This document shows positions 24,285 to 33,400 of a DNA stretch of 64,000 bases, one piece after another; the first letter of the stretch is position 1, and each line of letters begins with the position of its first letter. The stretch lies in assembly GCA_905220665.1 (NCBI GenBank), contig CAJNAR010000160.1:186001-250000 (forward strand), written 5' to 3'. The stretch is from Albugo candida (taxonomy: Eukaryota; Oomycota; Peronosporomycetes; Albuginales; Albuginaceae). The notes under the pieces were generated by a model, which did no database searches, was not told the DNA's origin, and was given only the letters and a program-made list of their open reading frames with translations. Position numbers and translations under genes: made by a program.

Positions 24285-24299
24285 AGTGCTCGCGTGGCC
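24285..24299. other. LINE target site: tRNA-Arg position -1 to A14
   Basis: The LINE A 5' end lies at 24284, so these 15 bases are the tRNA-side copy of a target-site duplication. The matching copy is not at the 3' end of LINE A; the best match (11 of 15) is at the 3' end of LINE C, 5982-5996. Confidence 0.55.
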
Positions 24300-24358
24300 C
24301 AATGGATACGGCGCCGCCCTCCTAAGGCGGAGATTGCGGGTTCAAGTCCCGCCGTGAG
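24286..24358 (+). tRNA. tRNA-Arg (anticodon CCT)
   Basis: A complete cloverleaf folds by eye. Acceptor GCTCGCG pairs with CGTGAGT (two G-U pairs), discriminator A; the short D-arm starts GCCCA. The anticodon stem CCGCC/GGCGG encloses loop CTCCTAA, giving anticodon CCT. The T-arm GCGGG/CCCGC has loop TTCAAGT. It is 73 nt without an intron. The gene is intact although LINE A starts one base upstream of it. A LINE insertion that duplicated the first 14 bases would explain why it survived. Confidence 0.93.
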
Positions 24359-24391
24359 TAGATAAATATAGCGTGTCAATTATATAAACAT

Positions 24392-25345
24392 TTATCCGAA
24401 AATCTTATCCAGTATGCCTAAAGCTTCGAACACGATCCAAAGGATCCCTATAATCAAAGAGAAAATCGCCGATACAATGTTGACGGCGAGCTCCGCAAAA
24501 GTTGACTTCCCGGTAATTCTTGCGGTACACTCCCCATAAAAGGCTGCAAATATCGCCATTGTCAAGATTGATGCGATGCAAAAAGAAGCTAAATACGCTG
24601 ACGATGTCACTGGATTTCGTAACGACACCGCTGGAAGTACTCCAAGAACACCACCAGGCCCAGCAATTCCATGACAAATTCCGACACAAAGCGCTGTTAA
24701 CTTCTGAGTCAACGGATGCTTTAATTGGTTATGGACAATTCCTTGTTCTTTGGTAGACTCATCCATAACGTAAGCATCGATGATATCTTTAGATCCTTTT
24801 GCTTTAGATGTACTTTCTTGCTCACCGCAACTGACCATGTCTGGCGCCTCCGTGTCACTCACAAAATATACCGAAGCAGCAGAAGATTGCTCCTCTTCAT
24901 TTGAATCCGTCGACAGCGCCGAGCTTGAGTCGCTTCTCCGCTTGCGTTTTTTTACGGACTGATAAATGGAATAGAGACCCAAAAGTATCATAAGTACGCC
25001 AACACCGTAGTTCACATAACCATTGACACGGCTGAGATCGATAGAGCGATCTGCTGCGATGATAATGACTGCCATGATGATGAGACCGATAGAGTGTCCA
25101 CATCCCCAACGAACGCCTAGCCAAAAAGATCGCCAGGATGAGCTGGACGTCATTGCGGCCAGTGCACTAAGATGATCAGGACCTAGTTGTGTGCAACATA
25201 AATCAGTAAAAACGCAGACAGAAGGGTGATGTGTCGGTATCGTACCGGTAATCACATGAAAAAAGCCTAACAACAATCCTGTTCCGACCAGTTTGATGAA
25301 GGACGCGTTCGCTAGGGCGGCATGACTGTGATCCGCTTTATTCAT
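24392..25345 (-). CDS. NicO/UreH-like metal transporter, membrane protein, 296 aa
   Basis: The model joins 25345-25246 and 25182-24392, with a 63-bp in-frame intron (GTACGA...ACTAG). Removing the intron restores the block FHVITGPDHLSAL, an H-x5-DH-type motif typical of nickel/cobalt efflux and UreH-like membrane proteins, followed by GVRWGCGHSIGL with a second His. About six hydrophobic segments flank a long hydrophilic, Ser/Glu-rich loop. The motif GICHGIAGPGGVLGVLP in the second half is also typical of the family. The ATG at 25345 was chosen because the longer frame begins with GTG. Likely role: divalent-metal (Ni/Co) transport or a related organelle or plasma-membrane function; the substrate is not proven. 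It converges on the tRNA-Arg gene, 34 bp away. Confidence 0.75.
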   Translation of the reverse strand: MNKADHSHAALANASFIKLVGTGLLLGFFHVITGTIPTHHPSVCVFTDLCCTQLGPDHLSALAAMTSSSSWRSFWLGVRWGCGHSIGLIIMAVIIIAADRSIDLSRVNGYVNYGVGVLMILLGLYSIYQSVKKRKRRSDSSSALSTDSNEEEQSSAASVYFVSDTEAPDMVSCGEQESTSKAKGSKDIIDAYVMDESTKEQGIVHNQLKHPLTQKLTALCVGICHGIAGPGGVLGVLPAVSLRNPVTSSAYLASFCIASILTMAIFAAFYGECTARITGKSTFAELAVNIVSAIFSLIIGILWIVFEALGILDKIFG

Positions 25346-25430
25346 CTGCACCGTGTATTCTAATCAGCTATGCGATACTACACTGTGGAAATACGCTGCT
25401 GAATTATTGTCACAATTGGACAAGAAAATA

Positions 25431-25577
25431 AGTGATTAGTAGGGTAATTGGTGCAAAAAGTGGTCTCATTTTTTCAAAGTTGTGCACACTATTATCGAAA
25501 CGAAGTGATTAGGAGGGTGAAAGCTGCAAAAGTGGTCCCATTTTTCTTACAGTTGCGCACATTATTATCGACACGAA
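25431..25577. repeat. Two-copy 73-bp tandem repeat upstream of the transporter gene
   Basis: The blocks beginning GTGATTAGTAGGG (25432) and GTGATTAGGAGGG (25505) are imperfect copies. Both contain GCAAAA-AGTGGT-C-CATTTTT and CACA-TATTATCGA-ACGAA. They lie between the transporter start and the LEU gene 3' end. A regulatory role for the transporter promoter is possible but not shown. Confidence 0.6.
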
Positions 25578-25653
25578 CTGTGACGTCCTCGAGTAATGTG
25601 CAGAACTTGACCGTGCTTCACACCATTTAGGAAAACCGAATTTGGTCCAAAGC

Positions 25654-26900
25654 TTAATTGGACCCCGCAAGGATTTGGATTTTCGCGACGATTGCGTCAC
25701 CCATTTGCTTCGTGCCGACCGTAGCATCAGCATTAGACGTCAAATCACATGTTCGCAATCCGTCTTTCAACACACTTTCCACCGCAATCTCAATCAATTG
25801 AGCTTCTTTTTCCAGCTGGAAGGAGTATCGCAATAGCAGAGCTGCCGACAGAATCTGAGCAATGGGATTTGCAATCCCTCGGCTACTGATATCAGGTGCT
25901 GACCCTCCAATTGGCTCAAACAAATGGATACGATCACCCAAACTGGCAGACGGCATTAGCCCCAAAGAGCCCGGCAAGACTGAGGCCGCATCGGACAAAA
26001 TATCTCCAAACATGTTGCCAGTTGCAATGACATCAAATTGCGATGGGTTTTGAATCAATTGCATAACAGCATTGTCAACGTACATAAAGTCGAGCTGTAC
26101 TTGGGGGTACGTTTGACCAATTTCTTTGGCCACCTTACGCCACAATCGACTGCAATCCAGTACGTTGGCTTTATCCACCACGGTCAACTTCTTAGAGCGC
26201 TATTAACCGGTTCATTAATAATGGTGACCCGAACCGAAGATCGGACTTACATTCATGGCTGTCTCAAATGCGAATTTCAGCGGAATCGCAATTTCGTCTT
26301 CAGTGTAGCGCATGACGTCTGTAGCGACTTTACCGTTGGTCTGATGCTCACCAAAGTAAATCCCAGACACAAGTTCACGGATGATAACCATATCGACGCC
26401 TTTTTCGATGATGCTTGGTTTCAATGGGGATAAATCCGGAAGCATGGAGTAGATCTTGGCTAAAGTGAGAGTGGGTCAGATAAAGTGTCAGTAGTTTTGG
26501 AGTGAGGTTACCAGGCCGAATATTCACAGCCAGATTGAACTTTTTCCTTAGGCCCAATAAGCAATTTTTCTCGGCATCTTTCCACTGCACAAATTAATAC
26601 TTTGTTACCTATGGATTTTGAGGGAAATGAAAGACGTACTTTTGGATGCTCTTGTTCATTGGGAGGACCACCGACAGAACCAAATAGCACGGCGTCGGAC
26701 CTTTGAATGAGATCAATGGTTTCGGAAGGAAGATGGGAATGATGTTTGTCATAGGCTGCACCTCCACATAGACCATTTTCTAGCTGAAATTGGTGACCGA
26801 AAAGCTTTGCAATTGTTTGTAGCACTTTGGTGGCTTCAGCGCAAACATCTGGACCGATTCCGTCGCCAGGCAACACGGCGATTTTGTAAGCGTTCGTCAT
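25654..26900 (-). CDS. leuB/LEU2: 3-isopropylmalate dehydrogenase (leucine biosynthesis), 362 aa
   Basis: Oxidative decarboxylation of 3-isopropylmalate to 2-ketoisocaproate with NAD+. Four exons on the minus strand (26900-26640, 26584-26512, 26459-26251, 26199-25654) with GT-AG introns of 55, 52 and 51 bp; the total is 1089 nt, exactly in frame. The ATG at 26900 gives the family's usual length; the frame upstream starts only with TTG. Landmarks: N-terminal [23 protein letters not shown] after the second splice, [26 protein letters not shown] with the catalytic Lys, [24 protein letters not shown] with metal-binding Asp residues, and [10 protein letters not shown] near the NAD site. No mitochondrial presequence is evident. 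All key residues appear intact. Confidence 0.95.
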
Positions 26901-27233
26901 ATAAATGGATGGCGCGCAACGATTCGGATACTGGCCAATCAGAGCATCAATCAATTACATTATAACGAATCAGCGATTGACGTGTACCTTCCAGCACACA
27001 AGAAGGTATGAAGCACATCCTCGCTCTGTTGTAGCGACACTGGATCATATTCAGTCTTGTCCACGCTGCTATGGTATCCAAATGTCCCGTTTTTGATATG
27101 AGATGTTTCCACTAAACATCGATGACAGCGTTTATTCGAAAAGGAAGCGATAGGCAGGACTATACACCACTATACATCTCTTTCTATATGAGAGTACCGT
27201 GCTTCTGTGTCTTGAGACATTGTGTGGGAAGCC
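26901..27233. other. Intergenic between LEU gene and family X gene
   Basis: Contains the LEU promoter side. About 27225-27255 resembles 36630-36660 and 62540-62570, the conserved 3' border of the family X segments. No gene seen. Confidence 0.4.
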
Positions 27234-28192
27234 TCATCGCCTTATAAGTAGCCAAAATATACCTATGTAATATCTTAAAGGAGCTTGGAGAAGTGACGTA
27301 AAACAGTAGGTACAGCTGATTGATCCGACTTTCCTTTTGCTCTGCCATGTGCACTTTTCCATTGTCGCTGTGACCGCAGCTTCGATGCTTTTCCAGTCCT
27401 GAGATAGAATGAATGCGATGTCGACATTCTCATCAGTACTTGTGATCATATTGGGATTGAGATCTTTACGCAAGATTCTTTCTCACACGTTACGGTCCTT
27501 GATATCCATAGTATCCGATCCTCGAGTCCTCGAGCGCCAGACACTCTACCAAGTCTCCGGTCAACTTCGCCCATAGGCCCATTGATGAAAAACTTGAATC
27601 CTGTGGTCACTTGCGACTCCATCGAATAAACGAGAAATGGTCGTTCGACCAATTTGATGATAAAAATACGAACTTCCCCGGAACTAACAGATGTCTTCTC
27701 CACATTGACCATGATACCGGATGAAGAATGCAAACCCAAGTTACTCCCAGGACCCATTTCCTCTGCATATCTGCTTGTTTTGTAAACTTTTATTGCCAGT
27801 GGTATTTGACTACTATAAGTTGGTAACACAAGTCTTCTTACTAGGAATATCTCACAATGGTCATATTTGTGATCATTTCTGGAGTAGTATCATTACAGAA
27901 TGCGGGGAAGGACTCTAAAGTATATGATGTCAATGGTTGTACCGGATATTAAATCCACTTACGTATCAGGGAATCTACTTTTTCTGCAGAGATAAAGATT
28001 TGGACCATTGTATGCCAAAAGAGGAGACTGTGCCACATGTAAAATGCACGTGAGATGACTTGTGAATGTTATAAACACATGGTCTCTAATATCTACTTTC
28101 CAGCACGTACTCGGTCGCTTCTTTCGCCACAGAGTGATTCCAGTCTTTCTAAAGAGAGACATTGCGAGCTGCCTCTCCTTCAAAAGAGTCAT
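27234..28192 (-). CDS. Family X protein of unknown function, four exons, about 266 aa
   Basis: Exons 28192-27963, 27914-27897 (an 18-nt microexon), 27836-27489 and 27438-27234 give 801 nt in frame, with GT-AG introns of 48, 60 and 50 bp; the first donor is GTAAGT. The start ATG is at 28192. The middle part includes GEVRIFIIKLVERPFLVYSM and a basic helix EVDRRLGRVSGARGLED; the C-terminal exon starts DENVDIAFILSQDW. I recognise no family. Decayed copies of the same sequence occur at 32600-33060, 36600-37160, 38190-38760, 56250-56400 and 62500-63250, four of them just upstream of, and divergent from, 4-Cys secreted genes. A further in-frame intron near 28105-28037 is possible. Confidence 0.5.
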
Positions 28193-28381
28193 CCATAGAT
28201 AGGCTTTGAGGACGCTTTGGCGAGTTCTTGTGCACTGATGGGCTGAAGGAAGTTGGCCGCTATTACTGAAGAGCTAGTATCCGGTGTAGAGGACATCATG
28301 TACTGGTCGGAGATGTCTGTCTTCGAGAGCCTTCGTGAAATCAAGTGAATCGCTCGCCTTTGACAGATTCCTTCCCAATGC

Positions 28382-30541
28382 TCAGGTGTGGAAGAGATCT
28401 TTTTGTTTCTCTGCACGAGCCCTTGTTCGAATTCGTACTTGATTGTGTGGATGGTAGATAGCCTCAATCTCCTTCGAATTGACCTCCAGCTTGGCCTTGA
28501 CGAATGCGTCCAATCTGTATTATTGCCAGTCTTTGTGAGCACACGCGAATAGATCGGTCGCTCGTTCTGCTACACTCTTTGATCAGCTGCAATGTGGCGA
28601 TACTTTTTTGCTTTAGTCTTTTGGCTCTGAGTGTACGTGTACTGCTTTGCGACATCCTTACTGAAACAGTACAACAATTCGATATGTTGAGGTCCATACC
28701 TGCCACCACTTCGCTTCCACAGCCTCTGCTTCCTCATTGCTCATATCGTCAGTATACGGCTCTGGCGACGTTCTGCTTCTTGCCGACAAGATCTCGTCTT
28801 CACAGCAGGATGTAGCATGAAACGTCGTCGATGTCAATTATTTGACTGTACTTGTAGTCCCAATTCGAAGACTTTCATGTTGGCTTGGAAGAAGGTCTCC
28901 TACATATTGTTTTTGTTGCAAAACAACTCGACTTTGTTAGTATCTTGAACTTGCTACCGTTCTCTTTGGTAAATAAAAGATGAACTAAAGTGGTTGTCCA
29001 GAACAATGTGTCTGAGAATCACTGACGTACTTGTACAAAAGTAAGTATCAAGGCTTTTTGTCAGCCACATCCATCGCCTCTGTCATTTCCAGCCTTCCAC
29101 GCCAGTAGTCTTGAGACTTGCATTGAATCTCGCAAAATAAAAGATACTGCTTGCTTGGCAGCAGTAATCTTCGTGCTTTGTGATCCAGATGTGATTGAAT
29201 CCGATCTCGCATCCTCGTTCGGTTGTCTTGGTCTTTTCTCACCCGGTCCATCAGGAATTCCTTTTACCAAACGCAGTTCGTGTAGGCTATAATATCTCCC
29301 ACGAAATGTTGCTTTATATTGATCTCAAATGCACTCATCGCGTGTACTGAACTATAATCCAGCACAGTATCCAGGTGCGTATATGAGAGAGAGGCGTCTT
29401 CTGAAGGCAGTAACGATTCATAATGTTGGCTGGTGAATTTGATTTTAAAAGCTTTGGCAATCGCAGAGAGTGGTCGGTCTATGCTTTTCTGCTGACGCAC
29501 TATTTTGAATACTGTATCCATAAAGTCGGTATTGTGTGGTGGTGATGAATCCTTTTGATGGATGAAATACGACGTACTAATCTTGGTACTTTCGTAGGAG
29601 GAGACGTCAGGTTCCGGAGGCCTGTCTCTGAATTCCAAAACGCACCTCCTTTCTGAGTCAAACGATATTTGGTTGAACGTTTTTTGATTCTCTGTAGCTC
29701 AATCTTTTAGTTGAAAAGAAGACTTGATGACCTCCCGAGTGATTGATAACCAAACTCTTTCTGTATCGGTCGGCTTATCGGCCCCAGTTTCTGATTTGTG
29801 TGCGAAAACCCTTCTCACATTCAGTATCAGTTCCTCCACTCTCGATTCACTTTCAGACCAGGTAATCAAATCAGCATTGCTGTCATCGTCGTGTAACTCT
29901 ATATTCTCTTGACAAGACGTATATCTGAGCCGATCTGGATACTTTTGTCGCCTGTATGCATACTCCAAGTAATTTCTGGAACGACGTGCATGGATTTTGC
30001 TCAAAGCAGCTTCAAAATTACGATATGACGTACGATCTCGTCAAAATGTGCACCAATATTGTCAATGAGAAACAAGTATCCCTTCCTATTGTGTATTACT
30101 GCCATCTTGATCATATAGCCTCCAGCCAGTATGAACAACTCATGATCACTGCAATGAAAGTGAGAGATGCAAACCATATCATTCAAAGTAGTCGACAAGC
30201 ACTCAACATGAAGAATGTAATGAATGTCTCGTCCATCGATCAGATTTTGTACTTTTAAGCATTTTTGACACCATAGAACGTCTTCAATTAAGCTCTCTTA
30301 TACATAAGGCTCCTAACCCTTCACGGGAAGTTACCGAAGACCCGGAAACGCTTCCTATCGTAACGATGTCCAACTTTGGTCTGTGAGAGTAACCTGCGCT
30401 GAGGTCATCTCATGAGCCATTGGTTTCTATAGCTGATACAGCAGTAATGTCCACACCTGTTCACTCACCGGTTTAACGACACCGAAAAGCGCGTCAGGTT
30501 GCTTTAAAGACTTTCTTGTGGTCTTCAGACTTGCGCTTCAT
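28382..30541 (-). CDS. Multi-exon gene of unknown function (at least 11 exons, about 450+ aa)
   Basis: Reading across splice signals gives one continuous frame: exons 30398-30335, 30281-30022, 29962-29819, 29760-29724, 29652-29268, 29213-29069, 28984-28958, 28899-28852, 28792-28700, 28656-28574 and 28514-28382 (stop TGA). Introns are 43-84 bp, mostly 53-59; the intron at 28957-28900 contains a perfect TACTAAC branch site. Segments include FDVLWCQKCLKVQNLIDGRD, HFHCSDHELFILAGGYMIKM, an acidic stretch ENIELHDDDSNADLI, and a basic C-terminal helix LDAFVKAKLEVNSKEIEAI. The first exon is unresolved; a candidate ATG is at 30541 (MKRKSEDHKK, nuclear-like). Weakest junctions: the donors at 29068 and 29723. 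No family recognised. It is divergent from the XRCC4-like gene, about 80 bp apart if 30541 is the start. Confidence 0.55.
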
Positions 30542-30620
30542 TGAGTTATGTAAAGGAGCGGCGATTTACATCAACGACGTGATTGGATGCATTTTGACCA
30601 ATCATTGAGTTGATGCATTC
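30542..30620. promoter_or_regulatory. Shared divergent promoter region
   Basis: Short interval between the candidate start of the minus-strand multi-exon gene and the XRCC4-like ATG. It contains TTGACCAATCATTGAG, with a CCAAT-like box on the plus strand. The boundaries depend on the uncertain minus-strand first exon. Confidence 0.35.
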
Positions 30621-31307
30621 ATGTCGGTCGTAAAGGTTGAAGTTGAGTTGGGAAGCAACCAAAAAGGAACGCTTTTTGTTCGTTGTTTCCGAGTAAAGGA
30701 AAAAGAAGTGAGAATTGATTTGATAGATGGATCGCTTGTTTGGTATATCACAGTTGATGAGAGCAACACACCGCCAGCTTTGGACCTGGCTGGGACGCAG
30801 TATTTAGAGATTCTTGAATCGATATTTACCGTGCCTTCTCCGATAAGTAGCGATCAAGATGAAAAAGAAAATACTTTGGGTTACTTATTTCACTGGGATC
30901 CTACAAACAGCGTGCTTACACTATCCCAGGAACTTGAGTTGGATGCCAAGAAGATTATTAAGACGAAATTTACAGCGTTGCAGTTCACTCCAGTGCCAGC
31001 AAAGGAGCTGGATTTGTACTGGAATATGTTTATGAAGGAGATAGTGTCGTACCAGCTGGATTTAAAACGAGAAAGAGAAAAAATGGAACACGTTGCAGAA
31101 GAACGAAAGCGTGTCATTTTGGCCAAAGATGTGACAGTAAAAGCAGCAATTGACACAAAAGCAAAATTAGAAAATCACGTTTTCTGTTCATTCATCGATC
31201 TCTTAAACGCGAAAAAGGAAAGAATTGAACAATTAGAGTGCGAGGTACACACATTACGGTCGAAAAATGGCAATTCGTCTACGAAACAGCCGTTATCCAA
31301 TAATTAA
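30621..31307 (+). CDS. XRCC4-like DNA end-joining protein, 228 aa
   Basis: Intronless ORF with an ATG start. Residues 1-120 look like a beta-rich head, with an aromatic core LVWYITVDES and the segment LGYLFHWDPTNSVLTLSQEL. Residues about 125-215 form a long coiled coil: WNMFMKEIVSYQLDLKRERE, then a segment ending FCSFIDLLNAKKERIEQLE. The last part closely resembles the XRCC4 coiled-coil signature (F-x-x-x-LNEKK-x-KI-x-x-L). XRCC4 binds DNA ligase IV and bridges broken ends in non-homologous end joining in the nucleus. The tail is short (about 15 residues), so this may be a minimal XRCC4; XLF or another superfamily member cannot be excluded by eye. Confidence 0.72.
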   Translation: MSVVKVEVELGSNQKGTLFVRCFRVKEKEVRIDLIDGSLVWYITVDESNTPPALDLAGTQYLEILESIFTVPSPISSDQDEKENTLGYLFHWDPTNSVLTLSQELELDAKKIIKTKFTALQFTPVPAKELDLYWNMFMKEIVSYQLDLKREREKMEHVAEERKRVILAKDVTVKAAIDTKAKLENHVFCSFIDLLNAKKERIEQLECEVHTLRSKNGNSSTKQPLSNN

Positions 31308-31560
31308 AACGGTTATATGACAATATTAATACTATCACACCAACATCCAACTCAACCCAGACATGACGTAGCACAGTCAACGCACAGTTTTCATCTCTCC
31401 GCATAACATCAACCCGTACCTCCAGTCTTGACGCATGACGCGTCCTCTTTCGCATATGACCCCTCCAGAAATGTTCCGAGAATCGACGAGGTGGCAGACG
31501 TGGTTTTAAGATGTACAAATGCCATCCATTAGGTAGTATTAAAGAGCATGTCATCTCATC

Positions 31561-31791
31561 ATGTCAAGGACTGCCCAAAGACTCAAATCCTTCGTGCAAA
31601 AATCCTTTGGCTGTGTGTGCATCAAGAAGGCTGATTCGGCGACCATCGCGACTTCTTATCCGATATATACTACAGGCAGGCAAGGCTCGAGAATAATGAC
31701 CGATCTTGTCATTGCAGGGTCCATTTCCAATGGTATCGCAAACATAAGAGCATTTGACGGCGGTTGGGACAAGTCTGAGAAGTATCCATAG
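31561..31791 (+). CDS. Possible small hypothetical protein, 76 aa
   Basis: ATG-initiated frame beginning MSRTAQRLKSFVQKSFGCVC and including SIYTTGRQG-like and VIAGSISNGIANIRAF segments. Composition is more protein-like than neighbouring short frames. There is no signal peptide, domain or paralogue in the window. It may be a single exon of a longer gene. It lies 250 bp downstream of the XRCC4-like gene on the same strand. Confidence 0.3.
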   Translation: MSRTAQRLKSFVQKSFGCVCIKKADSATIATSYPIYTTGRQGSRIMTDLVIAGSISNGIANIRAFDGGWDKSEKYP

Positions 31792-31899
31792 AATCAGAAT
31801 AAGGCGCTCTCGATATCAGAAGAGATGACAATGCAAAATACATAAACGATGAAACACTTTTCTCAAAGGAAGTACGTAGAGAGAAATAGGACTGCTATT

Positions 31900-32400
31900 G
31901 TATCGTGAACGGATGAGCATGACAGTCAACATACATGCACTTGATTTTTAAACTTGACTTTGGCAGTGAATATGGTATTTCAGACGACGAGGTTGACTTT
32001 ATTGCTGAGCGATGTTGATATATAGTACATACAAGCTCCATGCTGTTTTCATACAGGCCGAAGCTCTTAATAATAACTGGAGGAGTACTTCAACTTAAGA
32101 TAAATCTATGTAAATGTCGTGGGTCCTACTGGTATTTGCATATAAATTGCGGAATACAGAGTCCAGAGAAATTGTTGATCATAACACTTGTTGGTAGCAT
32201 CAGGCCATATAGCGAACGAATTCGAGTGTTGCTGTGAATGGTGAAATAGACGGCGTATACTATAATCAGTATCAAGCAGTACATCGTTCTGTATGGTCAC
32301 GAATCTAGCGTCCAACGTCCAAGGTCCAAATTCCACATCCCAAGTACCACGTCCAACGATTACGATACGTTCCCAGCTTCATAGACATATCTTTGCAATG
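31900..32400 (-). pseudogene. Decayed family Z copy
   Basis: Bases 32150-32345 align with 34680-34850 (shared GTCCAACGTCC, ACAACGATTCCGATACG-type blocks) and with 58430-58520 (shared CTTGTTGGCAGGCCATATA-like block). Minus-strand frames such as 32106-32336 are short and interrupted. The function of the parent gene is unknown. It is one of three related segments in the window. Confidence 0.4.
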
Positions 32401-32597
32401 AATAGCAACCCCTCTAGACAATCAGTGGAAATACTTGAGTTTGTGTGGGGATTAAATGTGTAATTGCTTCCAAAGAGTGGCTTAACTGGAAGTTCACTTT
32501 CAACAGGTCGGTTCACAGGCACCAAATCAAAGGAAGTGAGATCTTCACCGAATGCTTTGGCAGGATATCTCGCACCATGCGCAGTACTTTAATCGCT

Positions 32598-33060
32598 TCA
32601 CGACCAAAAAATTATCGAATTCCAACAGAAGGACTTTTGTTGAGCTTGGAGTTGACCAGACGGACGCTCTTGTCCGTAATTACGAGCGCATTTGCATACC
32701 CAAACGTTCATTTTCCAACTCCACATAACATTGTGAGAAGTTCCACTAACATTTCCATTACAATTGAAAGTAAATGACAAATAGTTGTGCATACTCGGTA
32801 TATTCTTGGAGTATTTAATTTTCAGTCTAATTGATTCCACCATCTCGATGATAACAAAACAAACTCTGGTGTCAAACACCTTGATTGTGATGTCGTCTCC
32901 ATGATGAAGTGCCATTCACTTGGATTCGTACTTGTTCTCAGCTAAGAGCCAGTCGTCTGCATACCATCGTGTGGAATCGAAAGAGAAGCGCATTATCAGC
33001 CGATTTCTCGGAAGAAGAAGCAACTAATTGGGTCGCATTTTTCCATCCTTCTCAACTTGA
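32598..33060 (-). pseudogene. Decayed family X fragment upstream of secreted gene 1
   Basis: The minus-strand frame 32598-32915 contains ITIKVFDTRVCFVIIEMVES, which aligns with VNVEKTSVSSGEVRIFIIKL of the family X protein. Bases 32920-33000 align with 37100-37180 (shared CAGCTAA-A-CCAGTC and CATACCATCGTGT). Divergent from the secreted gene at 33401. Confidence 0.45.
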
Positions 33061-33284
33061 TATAGTGCGTTCGACGCAGCAAAATAATGTCACAAGAAGG
33101 GATTGTTATAAGTGATCAGTTGAACTTGATAGCTTATCTATAAGATGACGCAGAATATTTTATTATATCATATCAAGACCGAGAACATGTAGAATAGGGC
33201 GAGAATCCTTACAACACATGTAAGATTCGTTCTGGACATGCTATAATACTCGTGAAAGGAAGAAGAATCTTATCAATGACGTAA

Positions 33285-33400
33285 TGTCAGCTGGATGCAA
33301 TGGTGTGTAATTTCTTACACTTTGGTGTGTGATTTAAGCACAATAAGTTGATTCACAACTCAATTTGCTTTCGACCCCCCAGTGACCAAAAGCTTCAATC
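33285..33400 (+). promoter_or_regulatory. Conserved promoter of secreted gene 1
   Basis: The block from GTCAGCTGGATGCAATGG through to the ATG is shared with the other three copies (37425, 56880, 63437). Near the start it has TTCACAACTCAATTTGCTTTC. CAATTTGC fits the oomycete FPR consensus MAWTTTNC, and TCACAAC sits in the Inr position just before it. Confidence 0.6.

Noticed and set aside
22532..24379. Full 615-codon frame as the LINE A ORF1
   Set aside because: Its first 64 codons read antisense tRNA and the leader; the equivalent start in LINE E is the ATG matching 24187.
25654..26954. Longer N-terminus for the LEU gene
   Set aside because: The upstream frame begins with TTG, not ATG. The ATG at 26900 gives the family length, and no targeting signal is evident.
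29956..30258. Plus-strand 100-codon frame
   Set aside because: It is antisense to well-joined exons of the minus-strand multi-exon gene.
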